Below, piece by piece: positions 41,064 through 47,506 of a stretch of DNA of 47,506 nt. The notes beneath the pieces are model-generated. The model saw nothing but the letters and a program-made list of their open reading frames with translations, made no database searches and was not told where the DNA came from. Source of the stretch: Anaerolineales bacterium (lineage in GTDB: Bacteria > Chloroflexota > Anaerolineae > Anaerolineales > Villigracilaceae). The stretch lies in NCBI GenBank assembly GCA_013360875.1, contig JABWAU010000013.1:1-47506 (forward strand). Reading direction: 5' to 3'. Position numbers and translations under genes: made by a program. Within the stretch, counting starts at the first letter, position 1; every line of letters starts with the position of its first letter.

Positions 41064-41674
41064 CCACCCTCTTTGAGAATCAACTTGAGATCGTGAACGA
41101 TGTCCTCCACGGGCGTATCGAACCCGAACGAGAGGCGCAGGTTCCCGTTCCCGTCAACCAACGTCACGCGCGCCGTATGATTCACCAGATACCCCGCCGC
41201 GGACGTGCCTTCCACAATCTCACGGAACACGCCATAGGCGTTCCAGACTTTCGACAATTCCTCCTCGGGCCCGCTCAACCCGATGAAGTCCGGGTTGAAA
41301 TGATTCACGTATTCCTGCGCGCGTTCGGGCGTGTCGCGTCCGGGGTCGACCGTGACGAACACGACCTGCACTCGCGCGGCTTCCTCCGCCTTCAGGCCCT
41401 TCATCGCCTGGTTGAGTTCCGCCAGCGTTGTGGGACAAATATCCGGGCAGGAGGTATAGCCGAAGAAGAGCAAGACGACCTTCCCCCGCATCCCGCTCAA
41501 CTGGAACCTGCTCCCGTCCGCCCGAGCCAGCGTAAAATCCGACGCGGGAGGATACGGTTCGGTGTAGATCGTGCCGCGAAACCCGGCGGGCTTTACAAAG
41601 AAGACCGTCCACGCGGCGACCATGCCGATCAAAACGAGTGAGCCGAGACCAACGAGCAACGTTTTTCGATCCAT
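41060..41674 (-). CDS. SCO1/SenC copper chaperone
   Basis: The 204-residue protein has an N-terminal helix (about 5-27) and a thioredoxin-like outer domain with TSCPDICPTTL (Cys76, Cys80) and His166 (LVNHTAR), the three copper ligands of SCO proteins. It delivers copper to the CuA site of subunit II. The start is ATG 41674 with AGG upstream. It is the first gene of the assembly operon SCO1-unknown-SURF1-CtaA/B, and its TGA overlaps the next ATG (ATGA). Confidence 0.93.
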   Translation of the reverse strand: MDRKTLLVGLGSLVLIGMVAAWTVFFVKPAGFRGTIYTEPYPPASDFTLARADGSRFQLSGMRGKVVLLFFGYTSCPDICPTTLAELNQAMKGLKAEEAARVQVVFVTVDPGRDTPERAQEYVNHFNPDFIGLSGPEEELSKVWNAYGVFREIVEGTSAAGYLVNHTARVTLVDGNGNLRLSFGFDTPVEDIVHDLKLILKEGG

Positions 41675-41717
41675 GACAATACCTGAAAATTATTGAGCGA
41701 TGTCACACCCGGTTACC

Positions 41718-41733
41718 GCGAGATTTATCTCGC
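41718..41733. promoter_or_regulatory. Perfect inverted repeat upstream of the oxidase assembly operon
   Basis: GCGAGAT TT ATCTCGC is a perfect 16-base palindrome 44-59 bases upstream of the SCO1 start, between the ctaE terminator and SCO1. Its size and place suit an operator site. On the - strand GTGACA (complement of 41701-41706) lies between it and SCO1; the same hexamer is the -35 of the structural operon. Confidence 0.4.
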
Positions 41734-41765
41734 CTGGCAAACTGACGTTTATCAATCATACACCC

Positions 41766-41799
41766 AAAAATCGGAGCGACCCGTTCGGATCGCCCCGAT
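41766..41799 (-). terminator. Rho-independent terminator of the oxidase structural operon
   Basis: On the - strand a stem of about eleven pairs (41771-41798, loop GAAC, one G-T pair and a further wobble) is followed by TTTTTG (complement of 41765-41770). It lies about 40 bases after the ctaE stop and separates it from SCO1. Confidence 0.75.
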
Positions 41800-41837
41800 C
41801 ATTACCAACTCTAATTGCGTTCTTATGTCGCCTGCGT

Positions 41838-42605
41838 TTACACAATGGCGGTGCCGACCAGATAGAGCGCGGGGTAGAAAACGATCCACACCACGTCCAC
41901 GAAATGCCAGTACACCGCCGCGGCTTCGACCGGGTAGTGCTTTTCATCGTACAGTCCGCGCCGGCCGTTGAACCAGACGATGGCAAGGAAGATCAAACCG
42001 GTGAACACGTGGAAGGCGTGCATTCCGGTCATCATGAAGAAAGCCGCGCCTGCGGGTCCGTTGTCGGGCTTGATCCCCTCGTGGATGGCGTTGGGCCACT
42101 CCACAAAGACCACGCCGATCAAAAAGCCAAGTCCCAGGAGGAACGTGATCAACGTGTTCGCGAGGAAACCCCTTCGATCCCCGTTCGCGATCATGGTCTC
42201 GCCGCGGTTCATAAAGAAGGACGAGATCAGCAGGATGGCGGTCACGAACAAGCCGAGGGTCTGGTCCAGGTGAGGACGCGTGAGTCCGAGCAGGTTCATG
42301 CGCATCACCAGCAAGCCCCCGAACACGAACGAGTCCGAGACGAGGAACAGCCACAATCCCACGCGGTTCGTGCCGGACTTGTATTCGTAAGAATGGTGAT
42401 CGCCCTCGTGTTCGGCGTTCAGTTTGTAGATGTGCATGTAGTAGTAGACGACCAGCGCGCCCTTGACGAGCGCCACCGCGACCAGCACCGCGGTCGAATT
42501 GAAGGAAAGCGCAACGAGAAATTCCAGGACGGTCAATACTGCCAGGTAGACGAAAATGAATACGCCCTGGTTCAACATGGACCTCTTGTTTTGTGTATGT
42601 GCCAT
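41838..42605 (-). CDS. ctaE: Cytochrome c oxidase subunit III with N-terminal COX4-like segment
   Basis: The 255-residue protein has two parts. Residues about 12-62 form two helices ending LVKGALVVYYYMHIYKL, which resemble bacterial subunit IV (COX4_pro, helix with K and FMHL-like end). Residues from about 78 are a short, five-helix COX3, with GTNRVGLWLFLVSDSFVFGG, FMMTGMHAFHVFTGLIFL and AVYWHFVDVVWIVFYPALYL. Subunit III supports stable activity of the caa3 oxidase. GGAGG lies about ten bases before ATG 42605, 17 bases after ctaD. An alternative reading is that the two helices are simply helices 1-2 of a seven-helix COX3. Confidence 0.88.
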   Translation of the reverse strand: MAHTQNKRSMLNQGVFIFVYLAVLTVLEFLVALSFNSTAVLVAVALVKGALVVYYYMHIYKLNAEHEGDHHSYEYKSGTNRVGLWLFLVSDSFVFGGLLVMRMNLLGLTRPHLDQTLGLFVTAILLISSFFMNRGETMIANGDRRGFLANTLITFLLGLGFLIGVVFVEWPNAIHEGIKPDNGPAGAAFFMMTGMHAFHVFTGLIFLAIVWFNGRRGLYDEKHYPVEAAAVYWHFVDVVWIVFYPALYLVGTAIV

Positions 42606-42622
42606 TGTTCTCTTCCTCCCCT

Positions 42623-44677
42623 TTAGTGTTTTCCGCCCCTGGCGGGAATGAATTCGACGTATTTCGACCCGGGCAGACCGTAATCGTACGGTTCGCCGAC
42701 CACCTCGAAGGGTTGTTCGTAGTTATGCGAGGGCATCGGCGAGGGGACCTGCCATTCCGGCGAGCGCGAGTTCCACACGTTGCCCTCCGCTTTTTCTCCG
42801 TGCTTGATGCTGTGGAAGAGGTTGACGATGAATATCAACACGGAGAGCGCAATGGCGAACGCGCAGATCGTCAGGATGAGATGCGTAAAGTCGAAGCCGA
42901 GCGCGGGGTCATAGTCCGCGATGCGTCGGCGCATTCCCAGCAAGCCCACGCGCATCATGCCGAAGGTCAGGATGAGAAACGAGGGCGTCATCAGCCAGAA
43001 ATGAACCTTGCCCCAGAACTCGTTCATGCGGCGGCCCGTCGCTTTGGGGAACCAGTAGTAGATGGCGGCAAAGAACGGGAAGACGAATCCGCCGAAGATC
43101 GTATCGTGGAAGTGACCGACGATGAAATAGGTGTCGTGCAGGTGCAGGTCAACGGAGACGGTGGCGTTCGGAGGTCCCGAAAGACCGCCCATCAGGAAGA
43201 CCACGATCGCGCCAAGCACGAACAACATCGGCGTGGGGGTCGAGATCTTGCCGTTCCAGATGGTCGCCACCCACGAGAAGAACTTCACGCCGGTCGGCAC
43301 GGCGACGAGCAGCGTGCTGTACATGAACGGCACGCGCAGGTATTCGTTCATGCCGGAGGCGAACATGTGATGCGCCCAGACCAAAAAGCCGACCAGGGCA
43401 ATCCCCAGCGAGGACATGGCGACCCAGCGATACCCGAACAACGGCTTGCGGACGAAGACCGGCAGCAGTTCGGAGATCACGCCCAGGCCGGGAAGCACGA
43501 ACACGTACACCGCCGGGTGCGAATAGAACCAGAAGAGATGCTGGAACAATACCGGGTTGCCGCCCTTTGCCGGGTCGAAGAATCCCATGCCGAACAGACG
43601 CTGGAACATCACCAACTGGAACGAGAGACCGATCAACTGCGTGGCGGTCAGGGCGATGATGGAAGTGGCGATCGAAGCCCAGACGAAGATCGGCAGGCGC
43701 ATGGAGGTCATTCCCCTGGCGCGCATCCGCAGGACGGTGGCGATCACGTTCAACGCGCCCAGGATCGAAGACCAGCCAGCCACAAACACGCCGAGGAAGA
43801 ACATCTGTTGACCGACCGGCGCCTTCGCGGAGAGCGGGGGATATCCCGTCCAGCCGGTATCGAACCCACCAAGCACGAGGCTCATCAGCAGAAGCACGGA
43901 GGCAGGTACCGAAACCCAATAGGCGAACGCGTTCAGGCGCGGGAACGCCATATCCTGCGCGCCGAGCAGGAGAGGCACGGCGTAGTTGATGATGCCCGAA
44001 ATGCCCAGCAGGATCGAGACGATCATGATCATCCCGTGCAGGGACATCAACGTATTGTAGAGTTGCGGTCCGTTCTGACCGAAGAGGCTCATGTCCACGT
44101 TGAGGAATTGCAAGCCCGAAGCCGCGAGTTCCGTGCGGAATATCAACGCGAAGGTGCCGCCCACCGCGATCAGGAACAAAGCGGTAATCGTGTACTGGAT
44201 GCCGATCACTTTATGATCGAGCGAGACGCCCAGATATTTTTCCCAGCCCGGTTCGTCTTCGTGATGTTCGGGAGTGTCAATGCCGCGCGCCCATTTGACC
44301 CAATCATCCATGACGCCGACACCGAACAGGAAGGCGACCGCGCCAGCCAGCGCGCCGAACACCCAGGCGGGCTCGGTGAAGAAGAAACCGCTAAAAACCG
44401 ACAGTCCCCTCGCGGCGCGGATGCCGGTCACGATGAAGCCGCCAATCAGCGTCCACACGACTTGATAGACCAGCCCGCGCGTGATGCCGCGGTAGCCATA
44501 CACGCCGAAGAAGAAGGCGGTGAAGGCAAAGAGCAGCGCAAACGCCGAAGGCACGGGAGCCGTCCAGCGCACGCTCTTCATGATGAGCGCGTCAATTCCC
44601 AGCCCGATGAAGTAACCAATTACCCCGGCAATCAGCAGGAACAACAAACCGCTTCCTACGGTATATTTTCTTTCCAT
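42623..44677 (-). CDS. ctaD: Cytochrome c oxidase subunit I, A2-type, with N-terminal extension
   Basis: Residues about 150-640 are COX1: LHGMIMIVS (haem a His), FWFYSHPAVYVFVLPGLG (CuB His; YS motif in place of the D-channel Glu), WAHHMFASGMN (CuB His pair), PTGVKFFSW (K-channel Lys) and VGHFHDTIFGG (haem ligands). The YSHP form marks an A2-type oxidase. Before the core there is an extension of about 150 residues with four extra helices, which normal subunit I lacks. The total is 684 residues. The start, ATG 44677, has GGAGG nine bases upstream. It lies between ctaC and ctaE in one operon and reduces O2 with proton pumping. Confidence 0.95.
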   Translation of the reverse strand: MERKYTVGSGLLFLLIAGVIGYFIGLGIDALIMKSVRWTAPVPSAFALLFAFTAFFFGVYGYRGITRGLVYQVVWTLIGGFIVTGIRAARGLSVFSGFFFTEPAWVFGALAGAVAFLFGVGVMDDWVKWARGIDTPEHHEDEPGWEKYLGVSLDHKVIGIQYTITALFLIAVGGTFALIFRTELAASGLQFLNVDMSLFGQNGPQLYNTLMSLHGMIMIVSILLGISGIINYAVPLLLGAQDMAFPRLNAFAYWVSVPASVLLLMSLVLGGFDTGWTGYPPLSAKAPVGQQMFFLGVFVAGWSSILGALNVIATVLRMRARGMTSMRLPIFVWASIATSIIALTATQLIGLSFQLVMFQRLFGMGFFDPAKGGNPVLFQHLFWFYSHPAVYVFVLPGLGVISELLPVFVRKPLFGYRWVAMSSLGIALVGFLVWAHHMFASGMNEYLRVPFMYSTLLVAVPTGVKFFSWVATIWNGKISTPTPMLFVLGAIVVFLMGGLSGPPNATVSVDLHLHDTYFIVGHFHDTIFGGFVFPFFAAIYYWFPKATGRRMNEFWGKVHFWLMTPSFLILTFGMMRVGLLGMRRRIADYDPALGFDFTHLILTICAFAIALSVLIFIVNLFHSIKHGEKAEGNVWNSRSPEWQVPSPMPSHNYEQPFEVVGEPYDYGLPGSKYVEFIPARGGKH

Positions 44678-44696
44678 TCCAGATTCCTCCGCCAAA

Positions 44697-45704
44697 TTAT
44701 TTCAGCGTCTTGATGTATGCAATGATGTCCGCCACCTGCTCATCGGTGAAGTTGTAGGCAGGCATCTGCTGCGCTTCGAATCCAGCCACGATCTTCGCCT
44801 GAGGCTGAAGGATGGATTCCTTCAGGAAGGCATCATCCGCAACGACCGTCCCGCCGCCGCTGAGCGGCACTTCGGAGCCAGCCAATTGGAACCACGTCGG
44901 ACCGACTCCCCCTGAACCGTCAATCGAGTGACAGGCACGGCAGCCATTGGCAGTCACCAGCGCCAAACCGCGTCCTTCGGGGGTTTGCCCGGCTTCCGAC
45001 GCCAGCGCCTGCTGCTCTGCCACCCATGCCTCGAAAGCGACCTTTTCCACCACAATCACCGGCGCTTCCATGTAGGCGTGTGAAGTGCCGCAGATTTCGG
45101 CGCAGCGCACCTTGTACGTATCACCAATCAGTGTCGGAGTGATGCGAAGTTCGGTCACGCGGCCAGGCACGAGGTCCTGTTTGACGCGGAATTCAGGCAC
45201 CCAGAAGGAATGGATCACGTCCCGCGATTCCATCTTCAAAAGCGCCTGTCTGTTAACCGGCAAATACAATTCATTCGAGGTGATTCCGTAATCGGGATAA
45301 TCGAACGTCCATCCCCACTGGTAACCGGTGACCCGTACCACCATCGCGTCGGGATCCACGCGGCGCGTTTCCGCAAGATTTTCCGCCCCGATATACGCCA
45401 TTCCCAAAACCATGAAGAGCGGAATGATCGTCCATACGATCTCAAGTGTGGTGTTCCCTTCGATGTGTTCGGCGTCGCTCGTATCCCCCTTGCGCCGGCG
45501 AAAAACGAACAGGCTGTACACCATGGGAACCACGATGAGCGCAAATAGGAACGTCATGGCTTTGATTTGCAGATCCCAAAGCCAGTCAATGGGACCGGCT
45601 TGAGCGCTCGCAGGGACTGGCATTAGCCCCACCGTGTGGAGTCCCAGGTATGTGAGGACCGCCACCGCAACAACCAGAATTCCCACAACCACAAAGTGTC
45701 GCAT
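44697..45704 (-). CDS. ctaC: Cytochrome c oxidase subunit II with fused cytochrome c (caa3 type)
   Basis: The 335-residue protein has a hydrophobic N-terminal segment (4-22), two helices of subunit II (about 45-68 and 88-108), and the CuA domain with His165 and CAEICGTSH/M (Cys201, Glu203, Cys205, His209, Met212). A C-terminal cytochrome c domain carries CRACH (Cys255, Cys258, His259) and a distal Met in QQMPAYNF. It accepts electrons and passes them to subunit I. AGGAG lies about ten bases before ATG 45704. It is the first gene of the structural operon. Confidence 0.96.
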   Translation of the reverse strand: MRHFVVVGILVVAVAVLTYLGLHTVGLMPVPASAQAGPIDWLWDLQIKAMTFLFALIVVPMVYSLFVFRRRKGDTSDAEHIEGNTTLEIVWTIIPLFMVLGMAYIGAENLAETRRVDPDAMVVRVTGYQWGWTFDYPDYGITSNELYLPVNRQALLKMESRDVIHSFWVPEFRVKQDLVPGRVTELRITPTLIGDTYKVRCAEICGTSHAYMEAPVIVVEKVAFEAWVAEQQALASEAGQTPEGRGLALVTANGCRACHSIDGSGGVGPTWFQLAGSEVPLSGGGTVVADDAFLKESILQPQAKIVAGFEAQQMPAYNFTDEQVADIIAYIKTLK

Positions 45705-45761
45705 ACAAACTTTCTCCTGGTACAAAATGAAACTTGGACTTCTCCAGTCCACAACCGCTCT

Positions 45762-45790
45762 AATTTACCAAATTTTCCTCTATTTGTCAC
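45762..45790 (-). promoter_or_regulatory. Candidate promoter of the caa3 oxidase operon
   Basis: On the - strand GTGACA (complement of 45785-45790) and TAAATT (complement of 45762-45767) are separated by 17 bases. A small inverted repeat, GGACT/AGTCC (45736-45750), lies in the leader. The leader is about 50 bases. Confidence 0.55.
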
Positions 45791-45842
45791 GAAATACGGG
45801 GGACGAAAAACCGCCTCCCACCGCGCCGACGTTCGATCCTGA

Positions 45843-46310
45843 TCAAGCGGCTGCGCCCAACGCTGAAAGCACCTCTGCGCTATGCTCCGCGGGGCGCACG
45901 TTCTCGAACACCTTGACGATGTTTCCGTTGCCGTCAACCAGGAAAGTCGTCCTCAAGACTCCCATGTACTCCCTGCCCATGGATTTCTTCAGCCCCCATA
46001 CCCCGTACAGGTCGCAGACCTTGTGGTCTTCGTCCGCCAGCAACGGAAAAGGCAGATCGAATTTCTTCTTGAATTTCACGTGCGATTTCACATCGTCAGG
46101 GCTGACGCCGAGAATGACGACATTCGCTTTTTCGTATGCGGAATAATCGTCGCGAAAATTGCAGGCTTCCGTCGTGCAACCGGGCGTATCGTCCTTCGGA
46201 TAAAAATACAGGACGACGTTCCTCCCGCGAAAATCGGATAACCTGCGAAGCGTACTCGTATCGTCGTACAACTCGAATTCAGGGGCTGGGATTCCGGATG
46301 GGATCGGCAT
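45843..46310 (-). CDS. bcp: Thioredoxin-dependent peroxiredoxin, Bcp/PrxQ type
   Basis: The 155-residue protein has YFYPKDDTPGCTTEACNFRD, with peroxidatic Cys45 and resolving Cys50 (the C-x4-C spacing of Bcp/PrxQ), then VILGVSPDDVKSHVKFKKKF and the typical C-terminal FLVDGNGNIVKVFENVRP. It reduces hydrogen peroxide and organic peroxides in the cytoplasm with thioredoxin. ATG 46310 has GGAGAG nine bases upstream; the longer upstream frame crosses the promoter and is rejected. Confidence 0.95.
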   Translation of the reverse strand: MPIPSGIPAPEFELYDDTSTLRRLSDFRGRNVVLYFYPKDDTPGCTTEACNFRDDYSAYEKANVVILGVSPDDVKSHVKFKKKFDLPFPLLADEDHKVCDLYGVWGLKKSMGREYMGVLRTTFLVDGNGNIVKVFENVRPAEHSAEVLSALGAAA

Positions 46311-46364
46311 GACACTCTCTCCTCTTTGACTTTGTGGTTTGAATGCAAAATGGCGCAAGCGGCT

Positions 46365-46392
46365 ATTATACTCTCGACCTTCATTATTGCAA
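46365..46392 (-). promoter_or_regulatory. Candidate promoter of the peroxiredoxin gene
   Basis: TATAAT on the - strand (complement of 46365-46370) has TTGCAA 16 bases upstream (46387-46392). The leader to ATG 46310 is about 50 bases. Confidence 0.6.
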
Positions 46393-46424
46393 CACAAAAC
46401 CGCCACAGTTTTTTCGGTGGCGGC
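46393..46424 (-). terminator. Rho-independent terminator after the receiver gene
   Basis: On the - strand CCGCCAC (46417-46423) pairs with GTGGCGG (46400-46406), loop CGAAAAAACT, followed by TTTTG. It lies about 25 bases after the receiver stop and next to the peroxiredoxin -35 box. Confidence 0.7.
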
Positions 46425-46447
46425 TTTGCGTTCAGTCAAGAGGGGCG

Positions 46448-46819
46448 CTATGGGAGCATCTTCGCCTGTTTCAACGCCACCTCCAGCGAATCAATCGTGG
46501 CAGGCTTGATGATCATGGCGGTGGCGCCGAGTTTCATCACCTTATTTTGCGTCTCCGGCTGGTCGTCGGAGGTGATGACAAATACCGGCACATGCCTCAA
46601 GCGCGGTTCGCGTTTGAGGAACGCCAGCACCTCCGTCCCATCCACGCCGGGCATGTTGATATCCAGGCAGATGAAGCCGGGCGTAAATCCAGTCCCCAAA
46701 AGTTCCATTGCGGGGCTCGAGCCGTACGAAACACGCGTCTTGAAGCCCAGCGCCTTCAGCATTTGCATCAGCGCGTCCGCCGTCTGACGGTTATCGTCAA
46801 TTACCAGTCCTTCAGTCAT
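46448..46819 (-). CDS. Stand-alone response-regulator receiver protein
   Basis: The 123-residue receiver domain has DD at the start (VIDDNRQT), acceptor Asp in CLDINMP, Thr in VITSDD and Lys in IIKPA. It has no output domain and is less related to the other two receivers in this window. ATG 46819 has GGAGG eight bases upstream, inside the last codons of the previous gene, whose stop codon ends at the base just before this ATG. The two genes are therefore almost certainly co-translated. Confidence 0.9.
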   Translation of the reverse strand: MTEGLVIDDNRQTADALMQMLKALGFKTRVSYGSSPAMELLGTGFTPGFICLDINMPGVDGTEVLAFLKREPRLRHVPVFVITSDDQPETQNKVMKLGATAMIIKPATIDSLEVALKQAKMLP

Positions 46820-47506
46820 CTAATCCTCCAAAATGATCGCGCCCATCACAGACACGTCATAACCCGGCAGTTGAGAAACGGCGTTTCGGAATGCTGAGTC
46901 AGCCAAAAGTCCGAAAAGAGGCGCAAGCAGTTCGTCACCCGCAAATTGCTTTGGGATCACAAGGTCATAACGTTCCTGAAACAACGGGACGAAATCCAGA
47001 TCCAAAGCCTGCGCGGCGGCCGCAATTCCCAACCCGCAATCCGCCCGACCCGATGCAACCGATGCCGCAACACCGAGATGAGTATACTCTTCCTGTTGAT
47101 AGCCTTCAATGGAACTTTGGGGTATTGTCATCAAATTCAAATGATAGTCGAGCAGGACGCGCGTGCCAGCGCCACGCTGACGGTTCACAAACTGGATGCT
47201 TCGACCCGGCTCAGCACGACGCCCCGTTCTGGCGAGGTCTTCCAGGCTTTTGATTCCCTTTGGGTTTCCCTTCTTCACGATCAAGCCCTGTTCACGTCCC
47301 ACCAATGCGACGACTTTTACCGGGATATCCGGCATGTATTGACGGATGTATGAGATGTTGTATTCGCCCGTTTCGGGATTGAGCAAATGCGACCCGGCAA
47401 AGTGCGCTTCGCCGCGCCGCAGCGCCACCAGCCCGCCCTGCGAACCGACGTTGGCGGAGGCAAGACGCCGGTCGTGCGCAGCCAGGAATTGCGCCATCAG
47501 GTCGAG
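46820..47506 (-). CDS. PBP-like (substrate-binding type) domain protein, N-terminus beyond the window
   Basis: The frame is open to the right edge of the window, so the start is missing; 228 residues are visible. The sequence SANVGSQGGLVALRRGEAHF followed by AGSHLLNPETGEYN and VNRQRGAGTRVLLDY is the PBP-like domain (PF12727 type) found at the C-terminus of MoeA-like molybdopterin proteins and of ModE- or HTH-linked regulators, where it binds molybdate or a related ligand. Without the N-terminus I cannot say which. The stop adjoins the receiver start. Confidence 0.75.
   Translation of the reverse strand, partial: LDLMAQFLAAHDRRLASANVGSQGGLVALRRGEAHFAGSHLLNPETGEYNISYIRQYMPDIPVKVVALVGREQGLIVKKGNPKGIKSLEDLARTGRRAEPGRSIQFVNRQRGAGTRVLLDYHLNLMTIPQSSIEGYQQEEYTHLGVAASVASGRADCGLGIAAAAQALDLDFVPLFQERYDLVIPKQFAGDELLAPLFGLLADSAFRNAVSQLPGYDVSVMGAIILED

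Noticed and set aside
42593-44713. Long open frame of about 700 codons on the + strand, antisense to ctaD
   Set aside because: It mirrors the codon bias of ctaD, gives a product very rich in His, Arg, Asp and Gln with no domain, and has no promoter or binding site.
1-47506. CRISPR array, insertion sequence, prophage or integron
   Set aside because: No regularly spaced direct repeats, transposase, integrase or phage genes are recognisable; the only repeats are the isolated palindromes listed.

Overview
The window reads as one stretch of a chromosome from a monoderm-type bacterium, most likely Chloroflexota, class Anaerolineae. This assignment is inference. It rests on a Tad pilus locus without secretin genes, an A2-type caa3 oxidase with unusual gene fusions, a GldA/F/G-type ABC operon beside a short RpoD, and many multi-spanning GT-C-like membrane proteins. 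Genes are tightly packed, often overlap by 4 bp, and no insertion sequence, CRISPR array, rRNA or tRNA was recognised.

Layout. 3-146: tail of an unidentified gene (+). 137-2180 (-): folE, long-form hpf, comF. 2284-7997 (-): a compact Tad/Cpa machine (tadC, tadB, tadA, receiver-ATPase cpaE, cpaB). 8150-9883 (-): a cytosolic DegS-like histidine kinase and its NarL/LuxR regulator, with their own promoter and terminator. 9986-14242 (-): three overlapping or adjacent membrane proteins resembling GT-C or GT87 glycosyltransferases. 14355-16706 (-): a GNAT, a diacylglycerol-kinase-family lipid kinase and an EamA exporter. 16837-24344 (+): DUF1905 protein, MoxR ATPase plus CoxE-like VWA protein, an orphan receiver, a HEPN remnant, an SDR epimerase, a PaaG-like isomerase, a GAF-GAF-HD-GYP protein and a second, closely related receiver. 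24455-25717 (-): a small lipoprotein and AlaX. 25797-31827 (+): a duplicated-motif tail-anchored protein, the ABC operon (ATPase, permease, GldG-like, DUF4340) and the primary sigma factor. 31879-36871: four more membrane glycosyltransferase-like genes arranged around a very short divergent promoter. 36948-46310 (-): another GT-C protein, the oxidase assembly operon (CtaA-CtaB fusion, SURF1, an unknown membrane protein, SCO1), the caa3 oxidase structural operon (subunits III, I, II) and a Bcp peroxiredoxin. 46448-47506 (-): a receiver coupled to a periplasmic-binding-type domain protein cut by the window edge.

How the parts work together. The oxidase block is nearly self-sufficient: ctaC-ctaD-ctaE encode the enzyme, and SCO1, SURF1 and the CtaA/CtaB fusion supply copper and haem. 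A 166-residue unknown protein is locked between SCO1 and SURF1 by overlaps. The Tad block has the motor, platform, polar-localisation ATPase and CpaB, but prepilin, peptidase and minor pilins must lie elsewhere. The most unusual material is the series of fusions and extensions in the oxidase (half-CtaA/CtaB, COX4/COX3, a four-helix extension on subunit I), the unknown oxidase-assembly protein, the tail-anchored protein with two calcium-loop-like motifs, a shared palindromic -10 element between divergent genes, and two palindromic intergenic elements. I found no clear new defence or mobile system.
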